Shown here in pieces: positions 1 to 8,534 of a DNA stretch of 64,000 nt (position 1 is the stretch's first letter; every line of letters begins with the position of its first letter). The translations under genes were made by a program, and so were the position numbers. The notes beneath the pieces are model-generated. The model ran no database searches. It had not been told where the DNA came from and saw only the letters and a program-made list of their open reading frames with translations. Source of the DNA: UBA1275 sp002323515 (GTDB taxonomy: Bacteria > Bacteroidota > Rhodothermia > Balneolales > Balneolaceae); contig CAXGAH010000007.1 of assembly GCA_964007875.1 (NCBI GenBank), forward strand, positions 1 through 64,000, given 5' to 3'.

Positions 1-1
1 A

Positions 2-202
2 GTGGGGGCGTTATATTTATTTGTTGTTAGTGTTGTCGGTTTTGGTGCGGGACCACCATTTGCTGGGTGGCTAAGTGATGAAATCTTTCAAGGTGCAACG
101 GCGGTTGCTTCAGCGGTATGGACGATCTATTTACTATGTGGAATTGGATCTGCGGCGGCATTTTATTTGGCACGAAAGCATTACGAGCAGGATGTAGTGT
201 AA
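2..202 (+). CDS. MFS transporter, C-terminal end (partial)
   Basis: This is the last ~66 residues of a protein that begins before the window. Two hydrophobic stretches (about residues 3-24 and 33-56) are separated by a short loop containing AGPPFAGWLSD, which resembles the conserved cytoplasmic-loop signature of major facilitator transporters, especially the spinster-like group. A short polar tail follows (ARKHYEQDVV). The GTG at position 2 is only the first possible start codon in the visible part and should not be read as the real start. The gene runs convergently towards the pnt operon. The substrate cannot be inferred. It could be another polytopic permease, but MFS is the most likely family. 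Confidence 0.65.
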   Translation: MGALYLFVVSVVGFGAGPPFAGWLSDEIFQGATAVASAVWTIYLLCGIGSAAAFYLARKHYEQDVV

Positions 203-234
203 AAAAACCCTTCAACTTTTCAGGGTTGAAGGGT
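201..234 (-). terminator. Rho-independent terminator of the pnt-FKBP operon
   Basis: A perfect 10-bp stem (ACCCTTCAAC at 207-216 and GTTGAAGGGT at 225-234) encloses an 8-nt loop. On the minus strand the stem is followed at once by seven T residues (201-207), so it is oriented to end transcription from the FKBP gene. The interval 235-508 between it and that gene holds no gene I can recognise. It contains two small hairpins (300-312; 337-361) and an imperfect 15-nt direct repeat (259-273 and 492-506). Confidence 0.85.
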
Positions 235-508
235 ACTAACCAAATAATAGGAGGTATGTCAGTCAGAGCAAACTAGCAAAGCGTGCAACTAACTGACCAC
301 AGCCAATGGCTGCAATAACGATTAAGATACTGTGGTGGAAAAAACTACTTACCTTTTTTCCAACGGAATTAACATATCACTATCTACTTAACTAAATGCA
401 CAACTAAGGCTTAATCGTTCCCTAGAATTTTTTTAAGCGATTATTCCTAATACTTTTGTCAGGTTTTTATCAGACTTTCACGAGATATTTATCAGTCAAA
501 GCAACCAA

Positions 509-994
509 TTAATTGGTTTGAAAAAGCAGGATTTCAAACTCTAAGGAGGTATTTGGAGGAATATCAGAACTTATGCCGTTTGCTCCGTAAGCATAAACGG
601 AAGGGATATACAGGGTGATGCGTCCGCCTTCTTTTACAAGAGGGATTCCAATCTGCCAACCCGTAATTAAATTTTCTAAAGGAAAATTTATTGGGGTAGA
701 GCGACTGTCGAATATATTCCCATTCAATGTTTTACCTTCGTAGCTTACCGAAACATTAGAACAGTAATTGGGGCGATCGCCTTCACCGCTACGCTTTATT
801 ACATAGCGTAAACCAGAAGGATGTGTCTGTGCTTCTATGTCATTTGATGCTAAATAAGCATCGATGGACTCGATATCTTTGGCTAACTGCTCTTGATTGA
901 CCGCTAGATTAGGTTCCAGATTACATTCGTCCTTGGAGCAACCCAACCATAAAATAGAGATTATACAGACGATTAAGGTGTACTTATACCTCAT
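509..994 (-). CDS. FKBP-type peptidyl-prolyl cis-trans isomerase, lipoprotein
   Basis: A 161-residue protein with an N-terminal lipoprotein signal (hydrophobic residues 7-17, putative lipid-anchored Cys19 in WLGC), a linker and a C-terminal FKBP domain. The FKBP hallmarks are visible: V-YEG-L-G-IFDSR near residues 84-99, a W-IGIPL-KEGG block, the Y-P---AYG element, and IPPNTSLEFEILL at the C-terminus. FKBP proteins catalyse proline isomerisation and act as folding helpers, here presumably in the periplasm or on a membrane. The start overlaps the end of pntB by 11 bp, so it is the last gene of the transhydrogenase operon and probably translationally coupled to it. The family call is firm; the client protein is unknown. 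Confidence 0.9.
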   Translation of the reverse strand: MRYKYTLIVCIISILWLGCSKDECNLEPNLAVNQEQLAKDIESIDAYLASNDIEAQTHPSGLRYVIKRSGEGDRPNYCSNVSVSYEGKTLNGNIFDSRSTPINFPLENLITGWQIGIPLVKEGGRITLYIPSVYAYGANGISSDIPPNTSLEFEILLFQTN

Positions 995-2402
995 TCAACG
1001 CTTCATTAAGAGCTTGTAAGCTTTTTTTAGCATCACCAAAGAACATTTGATTCTTTTCGGCGTAAAAAAGCGGATTATCGATACCGGCATAACCAACACT
1101 TAGGGATCGTTTAAACACGATGGTTCGTTTAGCTTCATCTACATTTAGAATGGGCATGCCATAAATAGGTCCTGTTGGATCTGTCTTTGCCAGAGGATTT
1201 ACCACATCATTTGCGCCTATAATGAGTACAACGTCGGTACTTGTAAACTCTGGATTTATTTCATCCATATCTTTTAAAAGATCGTAGGGAACGTCGGCCT
1301 CAGCCAACAGCACGTTCATATGACCGGGCATACGTCCTGCCACAGGGTGAATTCCATATTTGACTTGAACTCCTCGAGATTCAAGCTTAGTAGCTACTTC
1401 TTTGACAATATGCTGTGCTTGGGCTACAGCAAGACCATAGCCAGGAACAATCACCACTTTAGAGGCGTAGGCGACTTGAATAGCTAAATCTTCTGCAGAG
1501 GTTTCACGAACGGTTTTGTCGCCATCTCCACTTGTTCCAGGTCCACCAGCTGCGGCCCCAAAGCTACCAAAAATCACATTAACCAGGCTACGATTCATAG
1601 CTTTACACATAATGTTGGTTAGAATAAGTCCAGCAGCTCCTACCAATGCACCTGAAACAATCAACAGGTTATTCTGCAATACAAATCCAGCCATCGCTGC
1701 CGCAACACCAGAATAGGAATTGAGTAAGGAGATTACCACCGGCATATCGGCTCCACCTATTGGGATTACGGAGGTTACCCCTATGAGTAGAGATATGCCT
1801 AAAATTACCCAAAATAAAGTAGGATTGGTAGGATCGTAGGCAAAATATCCTATGAGTCCTAAGGTGGCAATCATAGCTCCAATATTAATGACATTTAAAC
1901 CAGGGAAGGTAATCGCATTTCCAGAAATGAAGCCGCTTAATTTACCAAAGGCAATAAAACTACCAGTAAAGGTCAGTGCTCCGATAAATACGCTAAGCCC
2001 TATAGAGACCAAGCCAGTCGTATCAAAGCTTAAGATATCAGGGTTTCGGGCCAACTCACCCCAAGCCACAAGGGCCGAAGCAGAGCCACCGAAGCCATTA
2101 AATACCGCTACTAACTCCGGCATAGCGGTCATTTGCACTTTTTTAGCAAATAATAGACCTATAAGACCGCCAATTATGATTCCACCAATAATCAACTCGA
2201 ATTCAACAATGTCTTGGTCAAACAAGGTGACGAGGACACCGATCAGCATCCCGATAGCGGCAAATTGGTTTCCCTTGCGTGCCGTCCCAGGTGAATTTAG
2301 AAGTTTTACCCCACGGATAAAGAAGCCAGTAGCCACCAAATAGAATAATTGAATAGCGTCTGGTAGCCAGTTCAAAATAGTTTCAGGTAGGAATGCGCTC
2401 AT
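984..2402 (-). CDS. pntB: NAD(P) transhydrogenase subunit beta
   Basis: Beta subunit of the proton-translocating transhydrogenase, which moves hydride between NADH and NADP+ using the proton gradient. The first ~290 residues form a series of membrane helices (dII). The C-terminal ~175 residues are the NADP-binding domain dIII, with VPGYGLAVAQAQ, the HPVAGRMPGHMNVLLAEA block, GANDVVNP and KRSLSVGYAGIDNPLF all present. Its length of 472 residues is typical. The ATG overlaps the stop of pntAB by 4 bp, indicating coupled translation. The enzyme would supply NADPH, for example to thioredoxin reductase (encoded nearby) and biosynthesis. Confidence 0.96.
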   Translation of the reverse strand: MSAFLPETILNWLPDAIQLFYLVATGFFIRGVKLLNSPGTARKGNQFAAIGMLIGVLVTLFDQDIVEFELIIGGIIIGGLIGLLFAKKVQMTAMPELVAVFNGFGGSASALVAWGELARNPDILSFDTTGLVSIGLSVFIGALTFTGSFIAFGKLSGFISGNAITFPGLNVINIGAMIATLGLIGYFAYDPTNPTLFWVILGISLLIGVTSVIPIGGADMPVVISLLNSYSGVAAAMAGFVLQNNLLIVSGALVGAAGLILTNIMCKAMNRSLVNVIFGSFGAAAGGPGTSGDGDKTVRETSAEDLAIQVAYASKVVIVPGYGLAVAQAQHIVKEVATKLESRGVQVKYGIHPVAGRMPGHMNVLLAEADVPYDLLKDMDEINPEFTSTDVVLIIGANDVVNPLAKTDPTGPIYGMPILNVDEAKRTIVFKRSLSVGYAGIDNPLFYAEKNQMFFGDAKKSLQALNEALNEV

Positions 2403-2692
2403 TTCTCATCCTCCTTTTTCTTAAACATCTCTAGCATACGGTCGGTGACTAAAAATCCACCAACCACATTAATTGTAGCCAGGATGATAGCGGCAAAACC
2501 AATCCATTTTCCAAGTGGGTTACCTAAGCTACCCGCTACGATAAGGGCTCCCACTAGAGTAATTCCAGAAATAGCATTTGCACCACTCATTAAGGGAGTG
2601 TGGAGGGTGGGTGGTACCTTAGAAATGAGCTCAAAACCAATAAAACTGGCCAAAGCAAAAATAAACATTAATAGTGTTAGATCGACTTCCAT
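2399..2692 (-). CDS. pntAB: NAD(P) transhydrogenase subunit alpha, membrane part (PntAB)
   Basis: A 97-residue protein with three hydrophobic segments that matches the separate C-terminal transmembrane piece of the alpha subunit found where alpha is split into two genes. The conserved LISKVPPTLHTPLMSGANAISGI region, the hallmark of the dII alpha helices, covers about residues 23-45. A charged tail (MFKKKEDEK) ends the protein. It lies 19 bp downstream of pntAA and overlaps pntB by 4 bp. It completes the membrane proton channel with PntB. Confidence 0.95.
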   Translation of the reverse strand: MEVDLTLLMFIFALASFIGFELISKVPPTLHTPLMSGANAISGITLVGALIVAGSLGNPLGKWIGFAAIILATINVVGGFLVTDRMLEMFKKKEDEK

Positions 2693-2711
2693 AGTTTGTA
2701 ATTAGGGGTAA

Positions 2712-3839
2712 TTAATTAGTTTGAAGTAAGGGAGTGACTACTTCACCATCCTTAGTTATGGTGGTATTCAGGATGATTTCATCGTCCATATCGAAATCTA
2801 ACTCACCTTCTTTAATTAACAATTTGAGCAATGCCAGCATATTTTTTGAATAAAGTAGACTCGCATGAGATGAAAGCTGACTAGGTATGTTGATCGGTCC
2901 TACGATTTTAACGCCATGTTTAACAATCGTTTTACCTGCTTTGGTAAGGGCGCAGTTCCCACCATTTTCAGCAGCTAAATCAATAATTACGGAGCCAGCC
3001 TGCATATCGGCGACCATTTCTTCAGTAACCAATAAAGGTGCGGGTCTACCCGGAATTAGTGCCGTTGTAATGACCACATCAGATTTTTTCACGTGCTCAT
3101 GCATAACTTGACGTTGGCGCTCTTGGGCATCGTTAGATAATTCTTTAGCATACCCGCCCTTGGTTTCTGTATTATCCTCTTCTAAGGGTACTTCCACAAA
3201 ACTAGCCCCCAAACTTTCGACCTGTTCTTTTACCGATGGTCGAACATCGTAGGCTTCTACAACCGCACCTAACTTTCGGCAAGTTGCAATTGCTTGTAAT
3301 CCAGCTACACCCGCACCCATGATAAGGGCTTTAGACGGTGGGATGGTACCTGCGGCGGTCATCATCATAGGGAAATACTTATCCAGTTCTGAAGCGGCCA
3401 TTAATGCTGCTTTATACCCTGCAATAGAACTCATAGACGATAAGGCATCCATGTTCTGAGCTCTTGATATTCTAGGTATAGCATCCATTCCAAGGGCAGT
3501 AATTCCCAAACTTTTGAGTTTTTCTACTAACTCTGGATGTTGAAGCGCCCAAAGAAAGCAAATAAGTGTGCGACCTTTTTTCATAAGGCCAAGATCATCT
3601 TCTGAAGGGGTCTGAACAGCTAGAACTAAATCGGCTTGTGAAAAAATTTCATTCCGATTCGTGGCTATGGTCGCTCCAGCATCTGTATAATCTTGATCTA
3701 AAAAGTTGGAGGCATCACCGGCTCCTTTTTCAATAAGAACCTGATGCTCATCCTTGATCAACTGACTAACGGCTACTGGAGATAACGCTACTCTATTTTC
3801 GTGAGCAGCTGTTTCTTTAGGTACTGCAATTTGCAACAT
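2712..3839 (-). CDS. pntAA: NAD(P) transhydrogenase subunit alpha, soluble part (PntAA)
   Basis: NAD(H)-binding dI component, 375 residues, without the membrane tail, which is encoded separately by the next gene. The N-terminal alanine-dehydrogenase/PNT fold begins IAVPKET and contains ENRVALSP. The Rossmann segment is around residue 175 (IMGAGVAGLQAIATCRKLGA, then AYDVRP). The signatures TALIPGRPAPLLVTEEMV and IIDLAAENGGN are present. It is the first gene of the operon pntAA-pntAB-pntB-FKBP. Alanine dehydrogenase is excluded by the downstream pnt subunits. Confidence 0.96.
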   Translation of the reverse strand: MLQIAVPKETAAHENRVALSPVAVSQLIKDEHQVLIEKGAGDASNFLDQDYTDAGATIATNRNEIFSQADLVLAVQTPSEDDLGLMKKGRTLICFLWALQHPELVEKLKSLGITALGMDAIPRISRAQNMDALSSMSSIAGYKAALMAASELDKYFPMMMTAAGTIPPSKALIMGAGVAGLQAIATCRKLGAVVEAYDVRPSVKEQVESLGASFVEVPLEEDNTETKGGYAKELSNDAQERQRQVMHEHVKKSDVVITTALIPGRPAPLLVTEEMVADMQAGSVIIDLAAENGGNCALTKAGKTIVKHGVKIVGPINIPSQLSSHASLLYSKNMLALLKLLIKEGELDFDMDDEIILNTTITKDGEVVTPLLQTN

Positions 3840-4042
3840 ATTACTCCGTATTTATTGGTAATAACAACTTAATGAAATGCAACGTTTGGACAAACTCAGA
3901 TGGGAGCGCTTTTTTAGCATCTTTTTTACTTTGCCCAAATTTCAACCGATCTTTCAGCGCATGATCTATATAAGTATTCTAAAATCTTCTGGCTACCGAA
4001 GGAATAAATTTGAAAATAGCCAATGCTAACCCTATTATTTTA

Positions 4043-4058
4043 TTACTTTATAAAGTAA
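4043..4058. promoter_or_regulatory. Perfect 16-bp AT-rich palindrome, possible operator
   Basis: TTACTTTATAAAGTAA is its own reverse complement. It sits in the divergent interval between pntAA (start 3839) and the lipoprotein gene (start 4125), 67 bp from the latter. A dimeric repressor could bind here, but no regulator gene is adjacent and the sequence is AT-rich enough that chance remains possible. The rest of the 3840-4124 interval shows nothing recognisable. Confidence 0.35.
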
Positions 4059-4124
4059 ATTAGTTATTGGTACGATAAGAGTGGTAAGAATTCTTAAAAG
4101 CAGTAGAAAATTACAAACTGAAAC

Positions 4125-4964
4125 ATGAAGTTTTTGAAGGCATATTGTTTATACAATTTTTGCACACTAACAACGCTTGTTGTGTTGTTGAGTTGTGATG
4201 CTATTGATGTCACAGACCCCAATTTTAATGATCAAAATATCGGTATCTGGGAATATTGGACTGGGGGTAATGACTACACCTATATTGAAATAACGAGTTC
4301 AGAGGTTACCTTCTACTTTTACAATGGGTTTTACCAATGTAGTGAAATCAAGCGCTACGCTATACAAGATATTCAAGCGAATGGAGTATATACCCTTCAA
4401 CCATTGAGTGAAAGTACGGGAAATGAGTCCATAATGATGGGATTCTCTCGAAATGATCGCTGGCTGCATGTGCGAGATTTAAGCCTAAGTGAATCAAGTA
4501 TCGATTTAGAAGGGGGTATAACGCAAGCAGGAAGTTCAGAAGATGACAATGAAGTTGAGGTACAAATTTTTAGTCCTAGTGAAAAAAAATTAGATGAATT
4601 AGAGACCATTTGTAGTATTTATCCATTTATGGGGGTATGGGAGCGAAAGTTAAGTGATGAGGTGACCGCTTATCTGAACATTACAGATGAGATGATTGAA
4701 GTAATCGTTTATTTAGTACCACAAAGTTGCTATAGTTTGGTTACTCTTAACATTAAGTCTATTTTGGAGGTTCAGCAAGCTTATGAATTAGTGGTTCAAG
4801 AAGAAGGGGATACAACTGGAGAAACAAACGAGCAAGTAGAATTTTTTATATTTCCTGACTATCTGTTACTTAAGCGAATTGAAAATGGATTTGCTGTTAC
4901 CGAGACGTACACCCCATCGAATTTAGATGTTTCTCAAGACTTGAACTCCTGTTCAAATCGCTAG
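4125..4964 (+). CDS. Hypothetical lipoprotein with an internal duplication
   Basis: Not assignable to a family I know. The N-terminus is a lipoprotein signal (hydrophobic to residue 23, LLSC with Cys24). The mature part shows two similar halves. The first starts near residue 39 with IGIWEYW and continues with an alternating hydrophobic pattern and QCSEI. The second starts near residue 167 with MGVWERK and continues with a matching pattern and QSCYSL. Both read like a beta-sheet-rich, lipocalin-like domain of about 100 residues, joined by an acidic linker. It is followed by trxB in the same direction, 122 bp away. The lipoprotein nature is well supported; the function is unknown. Confidence 0.75.
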   Translation: MKFLKAYCLYNFCTLTTLVVLLSCDAIDVTDPNFNDQNIGIWEYWTGGNDYTYIEITSSEVTFYFYNGFYQCSEIKRYAIQDIQANGVYTLQPLSESTGNESIMMGFSRNDRWLHVRDLSLSESSIDLEGGITQAGSSEDDNEVEVQIFSPSEKKLDELETICSIYPFMGVWERKLSDEVTAYLNITDEMIEVIVYLVPQSCYSLVTLNIKSILEVQQAYELVVQEEGDTTGETNEQVEFFIFPDYLLLKRIENGFAVTETYTPSNLDVSQDLNSCSNR

Positions 4965-4997
4965 ACCTGAATTACTATCTTACCAGCCTATTTAGAA

Positions 4998-5022
4998 TTT
5001 CTATCTTGATGATTGATAGAAA
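4998..5022. repeat. Inverted repeat between lipoprotein gene and trxB
   Basis: TTTCTATC (4998-5005) and GATAGAAA (5015-5022) form a perfect 8-bp stem with a 9-nt loop. There is no T-run on either side, so it is not a convincing terminator. It lies 65 bp before trxB and could be a weak attenuating hairpin or an operator. Confidence 0.4.
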
Positions 5023-5086
5023 GAACGTGCAGTTATTTCTAGAATTGGTATCTTAGCAAATCGTAAAATAATAGCTGGAGAAAAAG

Positions 5087-6034
5087 ATGGTAGATATTTC
5101 AGGAAAGACATTCAAAGTTGTTGTGATGGGTAGCGGCCCGGCTGGGTTAACTGCCGCTTTATATGCTGCTCGAGCGGATCTAAGTCCTATAGTATTTGAA
5201 GGTCCGGAGCCAGGTGGTCAATTGATGACAACAACTGACGTTGAAAATTTTCCAGGCTATCCTAACGGGGTAATGGGTCCACAAATGATGCAAGACTTCC
5301 GCGAACAAGCTACCAAATTTGGGGCCGATTGCCGCTATGGTTTTGTCACCGACATAGACTTTAGTGAACAACCATATACACTCACTATCGATGAAAAAGT
5401 GCAGATTAACACGTATGCACTCATCATCTCCACCGGTGCATCAGCGATGTGGTTGGGCATAGAAAGCGAAACTAAATTACGAGGTAAAGGGGTTTCAGCT
5501 TGCGCTACCTGTGATGGTGCTTTTTTCCGAAACGAACATGTGGCTATTGTTGGAGGTGGAGACACCGCGATGGAAGAAGCCACCTTTTTAACTAAATTTG
5601 CCAGCAAAGTAACCGTTATTCACCGGCGTGATGAGCTTCGGGCATCCAAGGCTATGCAATCTCGCGCATTCGCCAACGAAAAAATTGAGTTCATGTGGGA
5701 TAGCGAAGTAGTAGAGGTTCTAGGCGATCAGGTGGTTCAAGGTATTCAGGTCAAAAACCGAAACACCGGTGAGTTAACAACTTTAGACAATGTAACTGGA
5801 TTATTCGTAGCCATTGGTCACCGCCCTAATACCGAACTCTTCAAGGGAGTATTAACCATGGATGATGTAGGCTACATTCAGACCAAAGCCCAGACTACCA
5901 AAACTGATTTGCCTGGTATATTTGCCTGTGGAGATGCAATGGATGCAGTGTACCGTCAAGCTGTAACAGCGGCTGGAACAGGTTGTAAAGCTGCATTAGA
6001 CGCCGAACATTATTTAACAAGTATAATGGAATAA
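5087..6034 (+). CDS. trxB: Thioredoxin-disulfide reductase
   Basis: A 315-residue flavoprotein that reduces thioredoxin with NADPH. The FAD-binding GSGPAG motif (residues 15-20), the GGQL-TT--VENFPGYP block, the redox-active CATC (Cys139 and Cys142) followed by DGAFF, the NADPH-binding IVGGGDTAMEEA motif (from residue 154), HRRDELRA and the C-terminal GIFACGDAMD are all present. Length and domain order are standard for low-molecular-weight bacterial thioredoxin reductases. The ATG is preceded by a usable ribosome binding site (GGAG, 9 bases upstream). A transhydrogenase operon upstream could feed it with NADPH, though it is not co-transcribed. Confidence 0.97.
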   Translation: MVDISGKTFKVVVMGSGPAGLTAALYAARADLSPIVFEGPEPGGQLMTTTDVENFPGYPNGVMGPQMMQDFREQATKFGADCRYGFVTDIDFSEQPYTLTIDEKVQINTYALIISTGASAMWLGIESETKLRGKGVSACATCDGAFFRNEHVAIVGGGDTAMEEATFLTKFASKVTVIHRRDELRASKAMQSRAFANEKIEFMWDSEVVEVLGDQVVQGIQVKNRNTGELTTLDNVTGLFVAIGHRPNTELFKGVLTMDDVGYIQTKAQTTKTDLPGIFACGDAMDAVYRQAVTAAGTGCKAALDAEHYLTSIME

Positions 6035-6123
6035 CTAGGAAGTAGAGGTTTATTGAAAAGAGTAGTTCTTTTTTAATCAAATAAACGCTTGTAAGAATCT
6101 ATAAAGTTAAAAAAGTAAGTATC

Positions 6124-7881
6124 ATGAGAATAAATAGGACTCTAATCGGGGTAATTTTAGTGTTGAGTACCACTATTAATTTTTGTATTCCTAAAACTCA
6201 GCCTGAACAGATCAATATATTGTGGTTAGTGGCTGAAGATTTAAGTTCAATGTATTTAAGTATGTATGGTGATAGCAGCGCATTTACTCCCAATTTAAAT
6301 AGACTTGCTGATGAAGGAGTAGTATATACAAATGCCTATTCTGTGTCAGGAGTTTGCTCCCCTAGTAGATTTACATTAGCAACTGGAGTTTATCCAAATT
6401 CGGCTGGCGCACACAATATGCGAACATTGGTACAACAACCAAGTGCTAGAGAAAAAGGGCTCATTGATTATCAGGTTGTATTACCAAAAGATGTTAAGAT
6501 GGTTAGTGAAATTTTAAGGATGAATGGGTATTACACTACGAATAATGATAAAGAAGATTACCAGTTTTTTAAGTCAGAATTAGCTTGGGATGAATCTAGT
6601 AAGTTTGCCCATTGGAGAAATAGGTTAGTTGAGGATACTCCTTTTTTTAGTGTCTTTAACTTTTTTGTTACACATGAGTCGAATATGTGGAATTTTGATT
6701 ATCAACTTTCAGATTTATCTACATTTCCACCTAAAAGAAATGAGTCAAGTACTCAATCAGAAATAAATAATGAAGATGAATATCCACTATTATATCCTAG
6801 TGATTCTAACATTGTAATACCACCGTATTTACCTCAAAATGAGGTTGGTGTTAAAACTATGCAGCGTTTGTATACTAACATAATGAGATTGGATACAGGT
6901 GTTGGTAAAATCTTAGACCAACTTGAAGAAGATGGATTATTAGACAATACTATTATCTTTTTCTATTCAGATCATGGTGGTCCACTTCCTAGGCAAAAAA
7001 GATTATTATATGATTCAGGTTTAAAAGTTCCACTAATCATAAGATATCCCAATAAGATGAGAGCTGGGACTATTGATGACAGATTAATAAGTTTTGTTGA
7101 TTTTCCTTCGACATTATTATCAATAGCCAATATAGAACCACCTGACTTTATGCAGGGACAAGCATTTGAAGGGAAGTATAGGTCCAAAACGGAAAGACAA
7201 TTTGTTCATGCGCACGCAGATCGGTTTGACGAGAGTACAGATATGATTCGCGCGATTCGAGATAAAAGGTACAAATATCTCAAAAACTATTATCCTGATA
7301 AGCCTTATTATTTACCTCTGGACTACAGAGAAAATATGGATATAATGAAAGAATTATTGCAGATGCGCGATTCGAATAAATTAGATTCAAATCAGGCTCT
7401 TTGGTTTAGGCAAGAAAAATATGATGAAGAATTATTTGACACGCAAAATGATCCACATGAATTAAATAATCTTGCTAATGATACATCATATCATAATCTC
7501 TTAGTTGGATTCAGAAATGAACTTGGCAGATGGACTCAGGAAATTGATGATAAAGGAAATATTCAAGAGATAGATTTGATTTCAGAGTTTTATCCAGATG
7601 GAAAAGCGCAATTAACACAAATGCCAAAAGTAAATATTAATGATGGAATAGTTATTCTAGAAAATATTGATTCAGATCTAAGTATTGGATATAAATTTTC
7701 GTCTGAAATTAAACCAAGCTTAGGCTGGAGACATTATGATGGGCCAATCAAAGAAAGTTTAAATGATACTTTGAAAATAGTGGCTCATAAAGTTGGCTAT
7801 AAATATGGAATTATAAACATTGTTAATGGGCAAGTAAGTCAAGCTGTTTATCCAAATAACAGACATGACTCAAATGAGTAG
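6124..7881 (+). CDS. Secreted type I sulfatase
   Basis: A 585-residue sulfatase of the alkaline-phosphatase superfamily. The N-terminus is hydrophobic (residues 7-22), indicating export. The formylglycine motif CSPSR starts at Cys78, so a maturation enzyme (FGE or anSME, not in the window) is needed. Metal-binding elements are AEDLS (residues 37-41) and SDHGG. The sequence around THES-MW resembles the N-sulfoglucosamine/heparan-type subgroup. The last ~100 residues look like an appended beta domain similar to those on marine sulfatases. The DNA is visibly AT-richer than trxB and priA and no other glycan genes adjoin, which suggests acquisition by transfer. The substrate is unknown. Confidence 0.9.
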   Translation: MRINRTLIGVILVLSTTINFCIPKTQPEQINILWLVAEDLSSMYLSMYGDSSAFTPNLNRLADEGVVYTNAYSVSGVCSPSRFTLATGVYPNSAGAHNMRTLVQQPSAREKGLIDYQVVLPKDVKMVSEILRMNGYYTTNNDKEDYQFFKSELAWDESSKFAHWRNRLVEDTPFFSVFNFFVTHESNMWNFDYQLSDLSTFPPKRNESSTQSEINNEDEYPLLYPSDSNIVIPPYLPQNEVGVKTMQRLYTNIMRLDTGVGKILDQLEEDGLLDNTIIFFYSDHGGPLPRQKRLLYDSGLKVPLIIRYPNKMRAGTIDDRLISFVDFPSTLLSIANIEPPDFMQGQAFEGKYRSKTERQFVHAHADRFDESTDMIRAIRDKRYKYLKNYYPDKPYYLPLDYRENMDIMKELLQMRDSNKLDSNQALWFRQEKYDEELFDTQNDPHELNNLANDTSYHNLLVGFRNELGRWTQEIDDKGNIQEIDLISEFYPDGKAQLTQMPKVNINDGIVILENIDSDLSIGYKFSSEIKPSLGWRHYDGPIKESLNDTLKIVAHKVGYKYGIINIVNGQVSQAVYPNNRHDSNE

Positions 7882-7970
7882 CATACTTATTAAATACTAT
7901 TTTAGTTAACATCCATTTTCTAGATGTTCTCAGGCTATATATAATCATTCTACATTGATCTTATTGTAAT

Positions 7971-8348
7971 CTATAAATCCGTAATTTCGATAACTTCTGC
8001 TTCATCACTATCCCTGCTGTCCTGCTTAGTATCCTTACTGTTTCCATGCACTTCTGGTTCGTGTTCATCGGTGGACACTTCCTTTTCGACAAGGATTTGA
8101 TAGTCATTCAAGAACATGGCAAACATGCCAATAGCTGAAACCACAGGAGCCATAGCACCGACCAAAGTTGCTCCACCTACTCCGAAGGCAAGTTGTGTTT
8201 GAAAAACCACTTCCCTATCCTTGTTTTTAATAATTAACCGGCGAGCGGAACCTTCTTCAATTAGGTTACGAATGCCATTCAAAACTTCTTTAACTCCGCC
8301 TTGAATTTCTTCATAAATGCGCTTGGCTTCTTGTTTCTTGTCTTTCAT
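7971..8348 (-). CDS. DUF4342 family protein
   Basis: A 125-residue protein matching the pattern of DUF4342. An N-terminal amphipathic helix with alternating charge (EIQGGVKEVLNGIRNLIEEG) is followed by RRLIIKNKDREVVFQTQL. A glycine/alanine-rich hydrophobic segment (about residues 55-80, FGVGGATLVGAMAPVVSAIG) comes next, then an acidic, probably disordered tail from about residue 90 (DEHEPEVHG onwards). The hydrophobic part is long enough to insert in or lie on a membrane. No function is established for the family. It is transcribed convergently to the sulfatase and stands alone. Confidence 0.75.
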   Translation of the reverse strand: MKDKKQEAKRIYEEIQGGVKEVLNGIRNLIEEGSARRLIIKNKDREVVFQTQLAFGVGGATLVGAMAPVVSAIGMFAMFLNDYQILVEKEVSTDEHEPEVHGNSKDTKQDSRDSDEAEVIEITDL

Positions 8349-8534
8349 GGTTGTATTACTAAATGTTACGTATAACGTAGTTTATTGATGTATAAATAAA
8401 ATTTGGACACTGTTTTTGAAACGAGTGTAAGTGTAATGCGAGGGTTGACTCTTCATAATGTACTAATGTTAATAATGTGCCGGTGTCAAAAGTCAAGATC
8501 GTATTAGGTTCATGTATAACTATTATCAGACGGT

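Noticed and set aside
235..508. 6S RNA or another known small RNA gene
   Set aside because: Two small hairpins and a weak direct repeat are present, but no long bulged stem or family consensus could be found.
1852..2343. Open frame of 163 codons on the plus strand
   Set aside because: It lies antisense inside pntB. The proline- and lysine-rich product has no recognisable motif.
7908..7928. AACATC/GATGTT hairpin between the sulfatase and DUF4342 genes
   Set aside because: The 6-bp stem has no T-run on either strand; too weak to call a terminator.
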